Counted from the stretch's first letter, positions 34,254 through 42,204 are shown. The stretch: 64,000 nucleotides of DNA from Candidatus Aenigmatarchaeota archaeon (GCA_016932735.1 JAFGCI010000008.1:1-64000), one strand, 5' to 3'. Notes: a model not told the origin generated them from the letters alone. Translations and numbers: made by a program.

Positions 34254-34718
34254 ATGAAGGGACAATCAGAGATGATAGAACTGGTTATAATAGTAGTCGT
34301 TGTAGTCATGCTGATAATGCTGCTATATGCGTACTTCGCATCGACCCTCGAAAACTCGAGCAACCTGCTTATTGAAAAACACAAGAATGACAGGCTTATG
34401 TTCGTATGCACGTTCCTTCCGAGAATATATATCGACGGCATCGACAGGACTGTCGGAGAATCGCTGAGCCAGGCAATGTCCTCCGGCGAATATATGATAT
34501 ATTACGGAAGGAGAGAAGTTCCTGTGAACATAACTATAGTTGTTGAACAGATACTTGATGAATACCTTGACGAAGGTTACTGGAAGCTGAAGCTCGATGA
34601 CAATATGACCATGGGAAGCAATGTCCCTCCGGGAGCCAATGTCCAGTCATGCAAGATAACACTCCCGCTGATAACATATAAGGGCACAATGACAAATATT
34701 TATTTATACAGGTGGTAA
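34254..34718 (+). CDS. Pilin-like protein
   Basis: 154 residues from MKGQSEMIELV; the earlier part of the open frame lies inside the VWA gene and is rejected. KG-QSEMIELVIIVVVVVMLIMLLYAYF is a near-ideal archaeal prepilin signal, including the Glu at about +5. The ectodomain is short (about 120 residues) with single Cys residues. A candidate major or minor pilin of locus C. Confidence 0.75.
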   Translation: MKGQSEMIELVIIVVVVVMLIMLLYAYFASTLENSSNLLIEKHKNDRLMFVCTFLPRIYIDGIDRTVGESLSQAMSSGEYMIYYGRREVPVNITIVVEQILDEYLDEGYWKLKLDDNMTMGSNVPPGANVQSCKITLPLITYKGTMTNIYLYRW

Positions 34719-34769
34719 ACACCATGTAAGCCAATACCGGTTTGCGGATTATGATTGTGGGGTGAATTT

Positions 34770-36221
34770 ATGAAGAAGATGCAGGCATCGCTGATTGTTC
34801 TGATAATGGTCGTCTCTGTCGCCGTCGTCGGATGGGCGTATACAATGACAACGGGAACTCCGGGCGGGATAAAGACAATGGATGCACAGATGCAGATAGC
34901 AAGGGCAACCTATCTTATGGACAGCACAAAGGCTTCATCAGTCGTTGCCGGACAGGCGGCAATGTATATGACCCTCCATGAGAATGCGCAGGCAGGAGGC
35001 ATAAACGATTATGAAGGAGCCCAGATGGAAGACAAACGCTACTGGTTCTGCAACGGGAACACGATTCCTGATGCGGCATATATCAATTATTTCCTCAGCA
35101 TGAGGACGAAGCAGCTTGTCAATGTGTATCTTGGAAACCTTAACGATGAAGTTACAACGGTCACCCCGGTGACATGTGTGGATTACGGTCTAACGCAGCA
35201 GGATATCGCTTCGGAAACAACAACTTTTACAGCGGATTTTCTCGGAAGCACAATCAGCATTTCGGAGCCGACGCCCATGACATCTGACAATGATTTCACT
35301 TCAACTATAACCGGAATGCCGTACTGGATAATGTATAACAACATCAGCAAGTGGCTAAATGACAACACGCCTGAGACAGAGTTCAACATAATGCTTTGCG
35401 AATGCATAATAGAGGCATGCGAATGCAACCCGCAGCCAGGTGAATGCACACCATCGAACTGCCCGAAATTCTTCGAGTGCATAACTGAAAAGCTGGACGA
35501 ATCCATTGAAGTTCTTGAGGATGGATTCGGAAGGGATGATGTGGAATGCAATTATGTCATAGATGAATGCTATATGGAAAAAGGACAGGCAGAGCCAGGA
35601 GGCGCATGCGATGAGACGTGTCATTCATGGGACAACCCTCCTCTTTCATACATAAACTGCTACACTCCGGATGCAGAGGCAATCGACTGCTCCCAGACAA
35701 ACCCGATACAGGCAGCGGGGGAGATAAACCTTGCAACCGATGTCTACAGCTTCGCCGCCGGCGACCAGTGCACTGGAAACTGTTACGACCCGAGGGAAGA
35801 GAGGATATCAACAATAGTAACGGTTACATGCACTGACAGCGGGTACAACATCCCGACGTCTGATGTCCCGATACCATTCACATACTCATTCAAGATGTGG
35901 AACGCACAGAGAGTCGGAGGCGCATGCGGGGGCGGACAGATACCGTGCACCTTTGACACGGCAGGAGACTGCACATGCTCATCCGGCGGAAAGACATGTG
36001 AAGACTGCAGGATACTCGGTGGCGGAGGCGGCGGAGTCCTGATTGCATGCGAGAATGTGGATTGCACGCAATATGACGATACATGCAACAAGGGAAAATG
36101 CAACGTAGACACAAACGGCGACCCGTACTGCTATGCAGACCCAATAACGAACAAGTGCCACTGTGTCAACGGAGTCTGGGACGAGAATAATTTCAGCAAT
36201 CCCGCATGCACACAAGTATAG
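34770..36221 (+). CDS. Pilin-like Cys-rich secreted protein
   Basis: 483 residues from the ATG at 34770, preceded by GGGGTGA. MKKM-QASLIVLIMVVSVAVVGWAY is a class III-like leader and helix. The ectodomain is very Cys-rich: CECIIEACECNPQPGECTPSNC, CSCSSGGKTCEDC and a final CTQYDDTCNKGKCNVDTNGDPYCYADPITNKCHC. The Cys pattern hints at a disulfide-stabilised tip or stalk protein. It is the last gene of locus C, meeting the convergent scpA gene. Confidence 0.75.
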   Translation: MKKMQASLIVLIMVVSVAVVGWAYTMTTGTPGGIKTMDAQMQIARATYLMDSTKASSVVAGQAAMYMTLHENAQAGGINDYEGAQMEDKRYWFCNGNTIPDAAYINYFLSMRTKQLVNVYLGNLNDEVTTVTPVTCVDYGLTQQDIASETTTFTADFLGSTISISEPTPMTSDNDFTSTITGMPYWIMYNNISKWLNDNTPETEFNIMLCECIIEACECNPQPGECTPSNCPKFFECITEKLDESIEVLEDGFGRDDVECNYVIDECYMEKGQAEPGGACDETCHSWDNPPLSYINCYTPDAEAIDCSQTNPIQAAGEINLATDVYSFAAGDQCTGNCYDPREERISTIVTVTCTDSGYNIPTSDVPIPFTYSFKMWNAQRVGGACGGGQIPCTFDTAGDCTCSSGGKTCEDCRILGGGGGGVLIACENVDCTQYDDTCNKGKCNVDTNGDPYCYADPITNKCHCVNGVWDENNFSNPACTQV

Positions 36222-36230
36222 GGGGAGTTT

Positions 36231-36977
36231 TTAAGAAGCAGCTTTCTTTCCCTTCTTCTTCACTTTCTCTTCAGTTCTCTTCTTTATCAGAATATCCCTG
36301 AACATCTCTTCCTGTGTCGCTTCAATCTTTTTCTGGTTGTCAAGATAGACCACAGGAAGGAATGTATTGACTACACTATCTTTGTCCCATTTCGTGACAA
36401 GGTCGGAAAAATGCATCTCGCCTTTCTCCATATTTCCGAGAAGCTGGGTTATCTTTTCGTAAAGGCTTGCAATCCTCTGGGCTATGTCGTCGCTCTTCAT
36501 GTTTATCTTTTTCCGGAGCGAGCTCCTTCTTCCCTCTTTCCTTTCCTGCGCGGAAAGGGCTTTCTTGAGGGAATTGACAAGGTCTGTGAGAACTATCATT
36601 CTCGTAGGAAGCCTCTTCGGAGGGACCTCGATTGATGCAATCTGCAGTATTTCGCCGCGGCTGTCCTCAAGGGCGTGCTGTATCTCCTCGTCTATCATCT
36701 CAGCCTCCCTGTTCTGGGCTCTCCCGACTTCGTCCGTCACGTACTTGATGTACGACGATTTCATGCGGAGAAGCATTGCGGCGACTATGACATATTTTGA
36801 GGGGACATGGAAATCAAATTCAGAAAGGGAGTTCATGTATTTCATGAAAGATTCGGAAAGGACTGATATGTCGATATTCCACGGGTCCATGCCTTCCCAT
36901 GCCACGATGTCATACATTATCTGCTCCCATGTGTAATCGGATGTTATGCACTCCAGAATGCGGTTCTCATGCTCCAT
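36231..36977 (-). CDS. scpA: Segregation and condensation protein A
   Basis: 248 residues. The kleisin N-terminal pattern is clear: WEQIMYDIVAWEGMDPWNIDISVLSESFMKYMNSLSEFDFHVPSKYVIVAAMLLRMKSSYI. The C-terminal part has the winged-helix kleisin end (MHFSDLVTKWDKDSVVNTFLPVVYLDNQKKIEATQEEMFRDILI). It bridges SMC heads in chromosome compaction and segregation. In many archaea scpA follows smc; here a tRNA gene and a membrane-protein gene lie beyond it instead. Confidence 0.9.
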   Translation of the reverse strand: MEHENRILECITSDYTWEQIMYDIVAWEGMDPWNIDISVLSESFMKYMNSLSEFDFHVPSKYVIVAAMLLRMKSSYIKYVTDEVGRAQNREAEMIDEEIQHALEDSRGEILQIASIEVPPKRLPTRMIVLTDLVNSLKKALSAQERKEGRRSSLRKKINMKSDDIAQRIASLYEKITQLLGNMEKGEMHFSDLVTKWDKDSVVNTFLPVVYLDNQKKIEATQEEMFRDILIKKRTEEKVKKKGKKAAS

Positions 36978-37067
36978 TCCAATCTTTTATATAATATGGA
37001 CAGGCACGCTTAAATGCGCTCATGGGAGGCAATTTTAAATACTTTTATTAGCATTATGTATAGATAT

Positions 37068-37267
37068 GCCCCGGTAGTCTAGCCCGGTCAAGGATCCCGG
37101 ACTTTCGAGTACACTTGAAAGTACTGAATTCGCATTTTTGCGAGTGATGATATTTCCTTGTACGAAGCCATCCGGAGACACGGGTTCGAATGGAGTTTCA
37201 CAGGATTAATGTGAAAATGGGTTTTGCCGCGAAAGCGGCCATCTCCAAGGAAATCCCGTCCGGGGCA
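37068..37267 (+). tRNA. tRNA-Glu (TTC) with two introns
   Basis: Acceptor GCCCCGG pairs with CCGGGGC (37260-37266). Anticodon stem CCGGA/TCCGG with loop CTTTCG-A gives anticodon TTC. Intron 1 (about 37108-37169, 62 nt) follows position 37, the canonical site. The T stem CGGG/CCCG is split by intron 2 (about 37191-37253, 63 nt) within the T loop after TTCGAA; GGAG/CTCC can pair just inside it, as in a bulge-helix-bulge motif. Exons: 37068-37107, 37170-37190, 37254-37267. Junctions may shift by a base. No CCA is encoded. Confidence 0.87.
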
Positions 37268-37329
37268 TATTTTCTTTTTGTCCATGCTAGGAGAATTGAT
37301 AAATAATAACGACTTATTCAAGGAATGGT

Positions 37330-37638
37330 CTACTTTTCTTCGGCCATTGAGTATGCATCATATGCAAAAGCAAGGGACAGCAAAAGAAAGTAGGGTGTAA
37401 CAAACGTATTATAAAGATTATCTGCTACAGCTGAACAGGGATGAGCGATATATGAGGCAACGTCGCAATAGAAAGGCATTGAACCTAAAGAAACCATATA
37501 CATCAGAAACAGGAACTCTGTTATGACCAGAATTATGGCAAAATTTGTTCTTTTTCCTATATAGAAATATCCAATGCCGGCGAAGATGAAGTTGAGTATT
37601 CCGGCAACCCATTTATTCTTTACATTCTTTTTAGACAT
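37330..37638 (-). CDS. TM2-like small membrane protein
   Basis: 102 residues from MSKKNVKNKWVAGILNFIFAGIGYFYIGKR; the open frame extends upstream, but this start fits the family. Three hydrophobic segments: about 10-25, 31-50 and 77-95. The G-x-G-x-F-Y-x-G-K turn between the first two resembles TM2-domain proteins. The function is unknown. It is transcribed towards the tRNA-Glu gene. Confidence 0.65.
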   Translation of the reverse strand: MSKKNVKNKWVAGILNFIFAGIGYFYIGKRTNFAIILVITEFLFLMYMVSLGSMPFYCDVASYIAHPCSAVADNLYNTFVTPYFLLLSLAFAYDAYSMAEEK

Positions 37639-37799
37639 CAGATACGCCCGTATAATATAATAATTGTACTGTTTTGTTTTTATAATTTTTAGTGAAAAAC
37701 TCCATGATTTTGATGACCCACTCCCCCCACCGGCCACATTCTCTTTATTTTTAAATTACCATTTTAACATTTAATCATAAATTCCGGAGGGTTGGTATT

Positions 37800-38489
37800 A
37801 TGTGTGATGAAGAGAAGCCGTCGATGCCTTTAATCGGGGACGATGCTCCCGCTTTCAAGGCCAAGACGACGATGGGGGAAATTGATTTCCCCAAGGATTA
37901 CAAGGGCAAGTGGGTGATACTGTTCAGCCATCCGGCGGACTTTACGCCCGTCTGCACGACAGAGTTCATGACATTCGCATCGATGCAGGGCGAGTTCAGG
38001 AAGATGAACTGCGAACTAATCGGCCTTTCAATCGACAGCATCTATGCTCACATAGCATGGCTCAGGACGATAAAAGAGAAAATAGTTTACAGGAACATGA
38101 GCGATGTCGAGGTGAAGTTTCCGGTGATTGAAGACCTTCGGATGGACGTCGCCAAGAAATACGGTATGGTCCAGCCTAACGCTTCTAACACGCAGGCTGT
38201 CCGCGCAGTCTTCATAATAGACCCGAAGGCCAAAGTAAGGGCAGTCCTCTACTATCCGCTTTCAAACGGAAGGAATATGGACGAAATAAAAAGGCTCTTA
38301 ACGGCGATGCAGAAGTCCGACCTCGAAGGAATAGCGACCCCTGCCAACTGGCAGCCGGGAGACGATGTCATATTGCCGCCGCCAGGCTCATGCGGAACAG
38401 CGAAGGACAGGGTCGAGAAGAAAGAGCCCGGCAAGTACTGTCTGGACTGGTTCATGTGCTTTCGGAAAGAGAAGAGGAAGAGGAAGTAA
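37800..38489 (+). CDS. Peroxiredoxin, archaeal Prx6/AhpC type
   Basis: 229 residues. Peroxidatic Cys52 in SHPADFTPVCTTEF, with the conserved Thr and a later Arg (RAVFIIDP). The C-terminal arm has GSCGTAKD and KYCLDWFMCFRK, the paired-Cys arrangement of archaeal decameric peroxiredoxins that resolve the sulfenate with a C-terminal Cys. It reduces hydrogen peroxide. The SD GGAGGGTTGG is strong. It is followed by two small ferritin-like proteins, a sensible partnership for peroxide and iron control. Confidence 0.92.
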   Translation: MCDEEKPSMPLIGDDAPAFKAKTTMGEIDFPKDYKGKWVILFSHPADFTPVCTTEFMTFASMQGEFRKMNCELIGLSIDSIYAHIAWLRTIKEKIVYRNMSDVEVKFPVIEDLRMDVAKKYGMVQPNASNTQAVRAVFIIDPKAKVRAVLYYPLSNGRNMDEIKRLLTAMQKSDLEGIATPANWQPGDDVILPPPGSCGTAKDRVEKKEPGKYCLDWFMCFRKEKRKRK

Positions 38490-38525
38490 ATCTTCTTCCA
38501 TTTTCTTATTTTTTTGAGGTTTCAG

Positions 38526-38762
38526 ATGCACCGAACAGAACTAATCAGGAAAGTAAATGACATGATAACATTCGAGGACGAGTTCGTCGAAAGGATTGCG
38601 CAGATGGACTTATCCACCATAAACTACCAGAAGTTCCGCGTGACGGAATTCCTGAGGCTGAAAAGCGGACTATCGAAGCTTCTCGACGACTCAAGGCGCC
38701 ACAGAGAGATTCTTACGAGCCTCGTCAATATATTATCGGGGGATGAGCGGGATGAATATTAA
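38526..38762 (+). CDS. Small helical protein, ferritin-like half (first of a pair)
   Basis: 78 residues from the ATG at 38526 after GAGGTTTCAG. Two long amphipathic helices: ELIRKVNDMITFEDEFVERIAQM and RVTEFLRLKSGLSKLLDDSRRHREILTSLVNIL. The Glu residues in the first and the DSRRHRE in the second resemble half of a four-helix ferritin bundle, but metal ligation is unproven. It overlaps the next gene, which has a similar two-helix layout, so the two may assemble together. Confidence 0.6.
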   Translation: MHRTELIRKVNDMITFEDEFVERIAQMDLSTINYQKFRVTEFLRLKSGLSKLLDDSRRHREILTSLVNILSGDERDEY

Positions 38763-38949
38763 GGAAGAGCTCATCAGCCGGCTCAAAGAGCTTCTCGCCA
38801 TGGAAGGAAAGGCATCGGCTATGTATTCAGAGATGATGTCAAGCCTATCCAGCGATGCCCTTAAGGACTTCTTCCAATCCCTTCAGGAAGAGGAAAAGGA
38901 CCATGCAAAAATAGTAAGCGATATGATTAAGATTCTGGAAGAGTCCTAG
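38752..38949 (+). CDS. Small helical protein, ferritin-like half (second of a pair)
   Basis: 65 residues from MNIKEELISRLKELLAMEGKASAMYSEMMSSL (an ATG nine nt earlier is possible). The second helix has QEEEKDHAKIVSDMI, and the Glu-(x)n-Glu-x-x-His pattern matches rubrerythrin/ferritin-like helices (E-x-x-H). It is too short for a full four-helix bundle, so it would act as a dimer or with the preceding gene, which it overlaps by 11 nt. Confidence 0.62.
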   Translation: MNIKEELISRLKELLAMEGKASAMYSEMMSSLSSDALKDFFQSLQEEEKDHAKIVSDMIKILEES

Positions 38950-39203
38950 AGTTCGTACTGTTTCTTTTTCTGTTTGAACTCAACCCTTGGTTTCGGCTTT
39001 TCCGGTTCCGGGAGAGGCTTGTAGTCGTATTCGACTTTCTCGTCCTCGATATAAGGGGTTTCCAGCTCGACGTCCCACTCCCCCGGCTCTTTCTCGTCGT
39101 CTTCTTTATCAAAATCCGGATACTCGTCATAAAAATCGTCAGAAAGCTTCTCCCCCTCAGGAGACGCAGCTTTGACGATGGGCTTCTTTTTCTCGTCCGC
39201 CAT
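38946..39203 (-). CDS. Acidic hypothetical protein
   Basis: 85 residues from MADEKKKPIVKAASPEG. Highly charged, with an acidic middle (DDFYDEYPDFDKEDDEKEPGEWDVELE) and a Pro/Lys-rich end; probably disordered. No family recognised. The leader and first codons (39196-39237) have a degenerate copy at 44588-44628, at the far side of the small-membrane-protein module. The 3' end overlaps the convergent ferritin-like gene by 4 nt. Confidence 0.6.
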   Translation of the reverse strand: MADEKKKPIVKAASPEGEKLSDDFYDEYPDFDKEDDEKEPGEWDVELETPYIEDEKVEYDYKPLPEPEKPKPRVEFKQKKKQYEL

Positions 39204-39237
39204 AATCATAGAATTTGAGGGAAGGTTAATGAATGTT
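39196..39237. repeat. Imperfect direct repeat, left copy
   Basis: TCCGCCATAATCATAGAAT followed by TTGAGGGAAGGTTAATGAAT matches 44588-44628 (TCCGCCATAAAAATAGAAT, GAGGGGAAGGTTGATAAGT) at roughly four of five positions. It spans the start codon and leader of the acidic-protein gene. The second copy would start MADKPDTQGLA then stop, like a broken duplicate. Confidence 0.45.
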
Positions 39238-39280
39238 GCTATGACGCTTTTATTTTATAACAGAAACAGATTTTCATATG

Positions 39281-39400
39281 TTATCCCTGAACTTTCTTGC
39301 AATAAGGGCAAGCAATTGACAGCCCTACAAGTATAAAGTCGCCGTCAAATTTCCTGCCGCAGTATTTGCATATCTTGATACGGTTTTCGTCGTGTTTCAT
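39281..39400 (-). CDS. 39-residue zinc-ribbon protein
   Basis: ATG at 39400: MKHDENRIKICKYCGRKFDG then LSIACPYCKKVQG. Two CxxC knuckles (CKYCG, CPYCKK) separated by 18 residues form a classic zinc ribbon. It is the first gene after the promoter at 39,401-39,450, which has a TATA box (TTTTATATG) preceded by the GTTCTAAATTAGAAC operator. The position suggests co-regulation with the PRC-barrel gene at 43.8 kb. Role unknown; possibly a small nucleic-acid-binding protein. Confidence 0.65.
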   Translation of the reverse strand: MKHDENRIKICKYCGRKFDGDFILVGLSIACPYCKKVQG

Positions 39401-39434
39401 TATTAGAAACGGAATGCCGCCATATAAAATCATT

Positions 39435-39449
39435 GTTCTAAATTAGAAC
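39435..39449. promoter_or_regulatory. Operator palindrome GTTCTAAATTAGAAC, copy 1
   Basis: A 15-bp inverted repeat directly upstream (on the minus strand) of GATTTTATATGG, the TATA region of the zinc-ribbon gene. An almost identical site (43875-43889) has the same relation to the promoter of the PRC-barrel gene. The flanking CCGGTTGTGGGTG is also partly shared. Confidence 0.6.
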
Positions 39450-39521
39450 ATTATTTCAAAATCCGGTTGTGGGTGCTTTCTTAATCAGAAGAAAATAATG
39501 GGGGGGGGTTATGCCAACTTA

Positions 39522-39677
39522 TCACCTGACTTTTATTATCCCCATCAGGACCAGGACTACAATGGCTATTATCACAGCGCCAAGAAGACCAAACAAAAGC
39601 CAGCCTCCCAGGAACGCTAACACTGAAACCACTGTGATTCTGGACCAGTCCATTGATACTGTATTTTGCATTGCCAT
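39522..39677 (-). CDS. 51-residue membrane protein
   Basis: ATG at 39677 after TTGAGGTGTGATTGAA, a good SD. MAMQNTVSMDWSRITVVSVLAFLGGWLLF then GLLGAVIIAIVVLVLMGIIKVR: two hydrophobic segments or one long hairpin. No family. It is the last gene of the module before the operator, on the same strand as the other small membrane proteins. Confidence 0.55.
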   Translation of the reverse strand: MAMQNTVSMDWSRITVVSVLAFLGGWLLFGLLGAVIIAIVVLVLMGIIKVR

Positions 39678-39724
39678 TTTCAATCACACCTCAATTTTTT
39701 AATCATCTATGCCAGACGAGTCCA

Positions 39725-39826
39725 TCACGCCCAATGAAGGGTCACAATGCCGTAGTAGATGAGAACTATCAGAGCTGCTACGATAATTATTGCAAGGCCT
39801 CCGAAGAATCCTTTCAGGCATTTCAT
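39725..39826 (-). CDS. 33-residue single-helix membrane protein
   Basis: MKCLKGFFGGLAIIIVAALIV followed by LIYYGIVTLHWA. One transmembrane helix with a basic start. The ATG overlaps the stop of the preceding 57-residue gene (CCATGA), which supports real, coupled translation despite the small size. Function unknown. Confidence 0.5.
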   Translation of the reverse strand: MKCLKGFFGGLAIIIVAALIVLIYYGIVTLHWA

Positions 39827-39996
39827 GGTGCCACCACGAAAACATATGTGAAGGCAAAGACAACCAGCACTGTAACAATTCCTGTAACAATGTTACGGTT
39901 CTTCATCCTGCCTCTTTCAGCCCGCTCCTCAGTGGCAGCTTCTTCTGCGATCCTGAGGATTGCTTTTCTTCTTTCGCCTATATCCATAAATCCCAT
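39823..39996 (-). CDS. 57-residue membrane protein with charged N-terminus
   Basis: MGFMDIGERRKAILRIAEEA, TEERAERGRMKNRN, then one helix (IVTGIVTVLVVFAFTYVFVV). The charged N-terminal half is clearly paralogous to the start of the gene at 40539-41120 (MNIDEMRKADREISKEAVANERSERSREKNHN followed by a similar helix). The SD AGGTGTTGGA precedes the ATG. It may be a short form of the larger protein, acting through the shared cytoplasmic helix. Confidence 0.6.
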   Translation of the reverse strand: MGFMDIGERRKAILRIAEEAATEERAERGRMKNRNIVTGIVTVLVVFAFTYVFVVAP

Positions 39997-40044
39997 TCCA
40001 ACACCTTCATTCTTTCTCTAATTATATTTTGCTGTTTTGTCCGG

Positions 40045-40118
40045 GCTAGCTAACGCTAGCATTATTCGTTTAATCATTCGCTCTCCGGTTTTGCTTTACC
40101 GGCCTGACTCAATCTTTC
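40045..40118 (-). terminator. Hairpins downstream of the four-helix membrane protein gene
   Basis: GCTAGC-TAAC-GCTAGC (40045-40060) and CCGG-TTTTGCTTTA-CCGG (about 40085-40103) lie in the 130-bp gap after the stop at 40129, reading along the minus strand. They may end or process the transcript between the two halves of the module. Confidence 0.35.
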
Positions 40119-40128
40119 TCTTTGAATC

Positions 40129-40455
40129 CTAGAGCGGTCCTATGACCGTCGGAAGGAAACTTAATATGCTTACAGCTATCCACACAATGACTGCTATCAG
40201 CAGTGCCTTGAGCCAACCTATCTTATAGATGCTTCCCAGCGCGATGAGCCATACAATGCCGCCTATAAAGGCTGCAAGTAGTCCTGTGCCAAGGAAGAAA
40301 TACGCCCCCGTGTAAACTATGGCGCCGACAAAGGCTGCCATGACAGCTGATCCTAATCCTTCCTCCTGACCAAGGAGCTTCGTTACGATGTATATTATTA
40401 TAGCCGAAACAACCATGCTGATTACGAAACTTAAGATAACTATTGGTATTTCCAT
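40129..40455 (-). CDS. Four-helix small membrane protein
   Basis: 108 residues, almost entirely hydrophobic: helices at about 5-25, 38-56, 58-76 and 84-102, with a short polar loop KLLGQEEGLGS. The size and topology resemble small holin-like or transporter-like proteins, but no specific family is recognised. The SD GAGGTGATTTA is ideal. The upstream gap contains a TTAGCT/AGCTAA hairpin at about 40,472-40,490. Confidence 0.62.
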   Translation of the reverse strand: MEIPIVILSFVISMVVSAIIIYIVTKLLGQEEGLGSAVMAAFVGAIVYTGAYFFLGTGLLAAFIGGIVWLIALGSIYKIGWLKALLIAVIVWIAVSILSFLPTVIGPL

Positions 40456-40538
40456 TAAATCACCTCTTCATTAGCTATCACAAGCTAACTATCACGATAT
40501 TTATCTTCACTATTCCTTTCATAATTTCTCTTCATACT

Positions 40539-41120
40539 CTAACCTGGCAGGGAATCGTAGATTGCCTTGTACCCTTTCAATGCCATGGTAAACTCATCCT
40601 TTAGTATCTCTATTTCTATCAGGCCGGATTTTCTCATTTCCTGTGCCTTTGCCAGAATGTCAGGTGCTGCGTACAGCGTCATGAAATTCGTGCTGTTCAT
40701 CGAAAAGCGTATATCAGGGTCACTTGAAGCGCCTTCTACGGTTGTCGGATAATTATCTCTTACTGTCGTGGTGAATCTCCTGTTCTGGTCAGTTATCACA
40801 GACTCGATCACTGGAAACCCGCCGAACATCATGTAAGAATGCAATTTGTAAGAGCCCACTTCATTTAGCATCCAGTTCACATTATCGCTCCCTATATCCG
40901 AGGGCGATGTGAGGGCCGGTTTTGTTAAGATGGGTTTCATAACGAACGTGGATGTTATCACGAAAAAATACAGGAAAGCGAGGACTATCACCAAAGCTAC
41001 AATTCCTATCGCAGCATTGTGATTCTTTTCCCTGCTTCTTTCAGATCGTTCATTAGCGACGGCTTCTTTTGAAATCTCGCGATCGGCTTTTCTCATTTCA
41101 TCAATGTTCATTAATATCAT
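40539..41120 (-). CDS. Single-helix membrane protein, paralogous N-terminus
   Basis: 193 residues from the ATG at 41120, placed just after GGGGTGGTTAGA; the frame extends 16 codons upstream. MNIDEMRKADREISKEAV, ANERSERSREKNHN and the helix IGIVALVIVLAFLYFFVI match the 57-residue protein at 39823-39996. The outer domain of about 125 residues (PSDIGSDNVNWMLNEVGSYKLHSYMMFGG) is unassigned. The repeated ER-rich inner segment also resembles the N-terminus of the protein at 42378-43283. Function unknown. Confidence 0.65.
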   Translation of the reverse strand: MILMNIDEMRKADREISKEAVANERSERSREKNHNAAIGIVALVIVLAFLYFFVITSTFVMKPILTKPALTSPSDIGSDNVNWMLNEVGSYKLHSYMMFGGFPVIESVITDQNRRFTTTVRDNYPTTVEGASSDPDIRFSMNSTNFMTLYAAPDILAKAQEMRKSGLIEIEILKDEFTMALKGYKAIYDSLPG

Positions 41121-41182
41121 TTCTAACCACCCCTGCTTTTCTTCCGTTTTATTCTGCTTTTTGTCCATGTTAACATAATTAT

Positions 41183-41749
41183 TTAACCTTCTGGCTTGTC
41201 TGACCCCCTTGGTCCTCCTTGCCTCTTGGCATCATATCTGGATTCCTTTTCTCCAGGTGATGCCGAATGAGTGTCTCTCTTATTTTCTTCAGTGCCCTCG
41301 GAAAACCTATAATGCCTTGTTATCGTAATCCTGGCCATATCTTCAATTACGTCCCCTTTTTTATTGGGCAATAATCTCATCTTATGAATATCCAGGCCCT
41401 GAATCTCTATCTCGACTTTCCTGATACACGAATGGTTTGGCGCGAGGACAATTGTCTTATGGCCGGGTCCCCATTTTTTCTCGAATGTCCCTGATGTAAA
41501 ATTAAATTTGGATAAAGGGATACCCGGCATAAAGGAACAATCCGTCTTCAGGTATATTATCTCATCGCCGTATGTCATTATGGGGATTGTGCTTTTCCCT
41601 TCGTTCCTGCTGTTTTTCTCAAAATCTGTTGCTTCGTTGCCTGGTATGAAGTATAAACCATCCTCTTCACTACTTATGCAACTCTTTATTTCCCTGATTT
41701 TGTCTTCCTTTGTATCTTCCCTTAATATACTACCTTTACTGCTTTCCAT
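41183..41749 (-). CDS. Hypothetical protein of the accessory module
   Basis: 188 residues, soluble, no signal peptide. The middle (ATDFEKNSRNEGKSTIPIMTYGDEIIYLKTDCSF ... KKWGPGHKTIVLAPNHSCIRKVEIEIQGLDIHKMRLLP) looks like a beta-rich domain; the C-terminus is charged and probably disordered (KRQGGPRGSDKPEG). It starts 3 nt after the stop of the preceding secreted-protein gene, with SD GGGGTGTT, so the two are co-translated. No family recognised. Confidence 0.6.
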   Translation of the reverse strand: MESSKGSILREDTKEDKIREIKSCISSEEDGLYFIPGNEATDFEKNSRNEGKSTIPIMTYGDEIIYLKTDCSFMPGIPLSKFNFTSGTFEKKWGPGHKTIVLAPNHSCIRKVEIEIQGLDIHKMRLLPNKKGDVIEDMARITITRHYRFSEGTEENKRDTHSASPGEKESRYDAKRQGGPRGSDKPEG

Positions 41750-41752
41750 CTT

Positions 41753-42097
41753 TTAACACCCCGTAAATTTACCAAGCCAGTAATGCTTATCGTTGATAAC
41801 TATCTCGGTCAATACCCGACAAGGTATATATGCATCCAGATTGTAAGAGTCTATGACGCTGCTGGTTATGGCGCATGTCTTCACATCTCCCGCACGCAAG
41901 TATATGCTTCCGTATATGTCTCTAGCAATAATTGAAGTGATTTCAGTTGCTGTGAATATTCCGGATTTCGCTGTTACAACAAGATTGCCGGCTGTTCCGG
42001 TATTTACGGCTGGCTGCGCAGCATTGACACTGCATGCCATAAAAACAAAAAACATAAAACATACAAATATGCTTAATGATATTTTTTTTCGTTTCAT
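41753..42097 (-). CDS. Small secreted protein
   Basis: 114 residues with a clear signal peptide (MKRKKISLSIFVCFMFFVFMACSVNAA, cleavage near AxA) and a beta-rich mature domain with four Cys, including the last residue (GKFTGC). SD GGAGGAGATTAG is strong. It is the only member of the module predicted to be released or surface-exposed without an anchor. No family recognised. Confidence 0.62.
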   Translation of the reverse strand: MKRKKISLSIFVCFMFFVFMACSVNAAQPAVNTGTAGNLVVTAKSGIFTATEITSIIARDIYGSIYLRAGDVKTCAITSSVIDSYNLDAYIPCRVLTEIVINDKHYWLGKFTGC

Positions 42098-42204
42098 TTC
42101 TAATCTCCTCCTTTCTTTACCATAAACGTCTTTTCACTTTTCACTTTCATAATGAAAAAATAAGCTCAACAAGGAAGATTTATTTCCTCCCTGCTGAGTC
42201 ACAT

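Noticed and set aside
39500-39509. Run of G bases as a phase-variation tract
   Set aside because: It lies outside any open frame, between the last small membrane gene and the operator, so slippage would not switch a protein.
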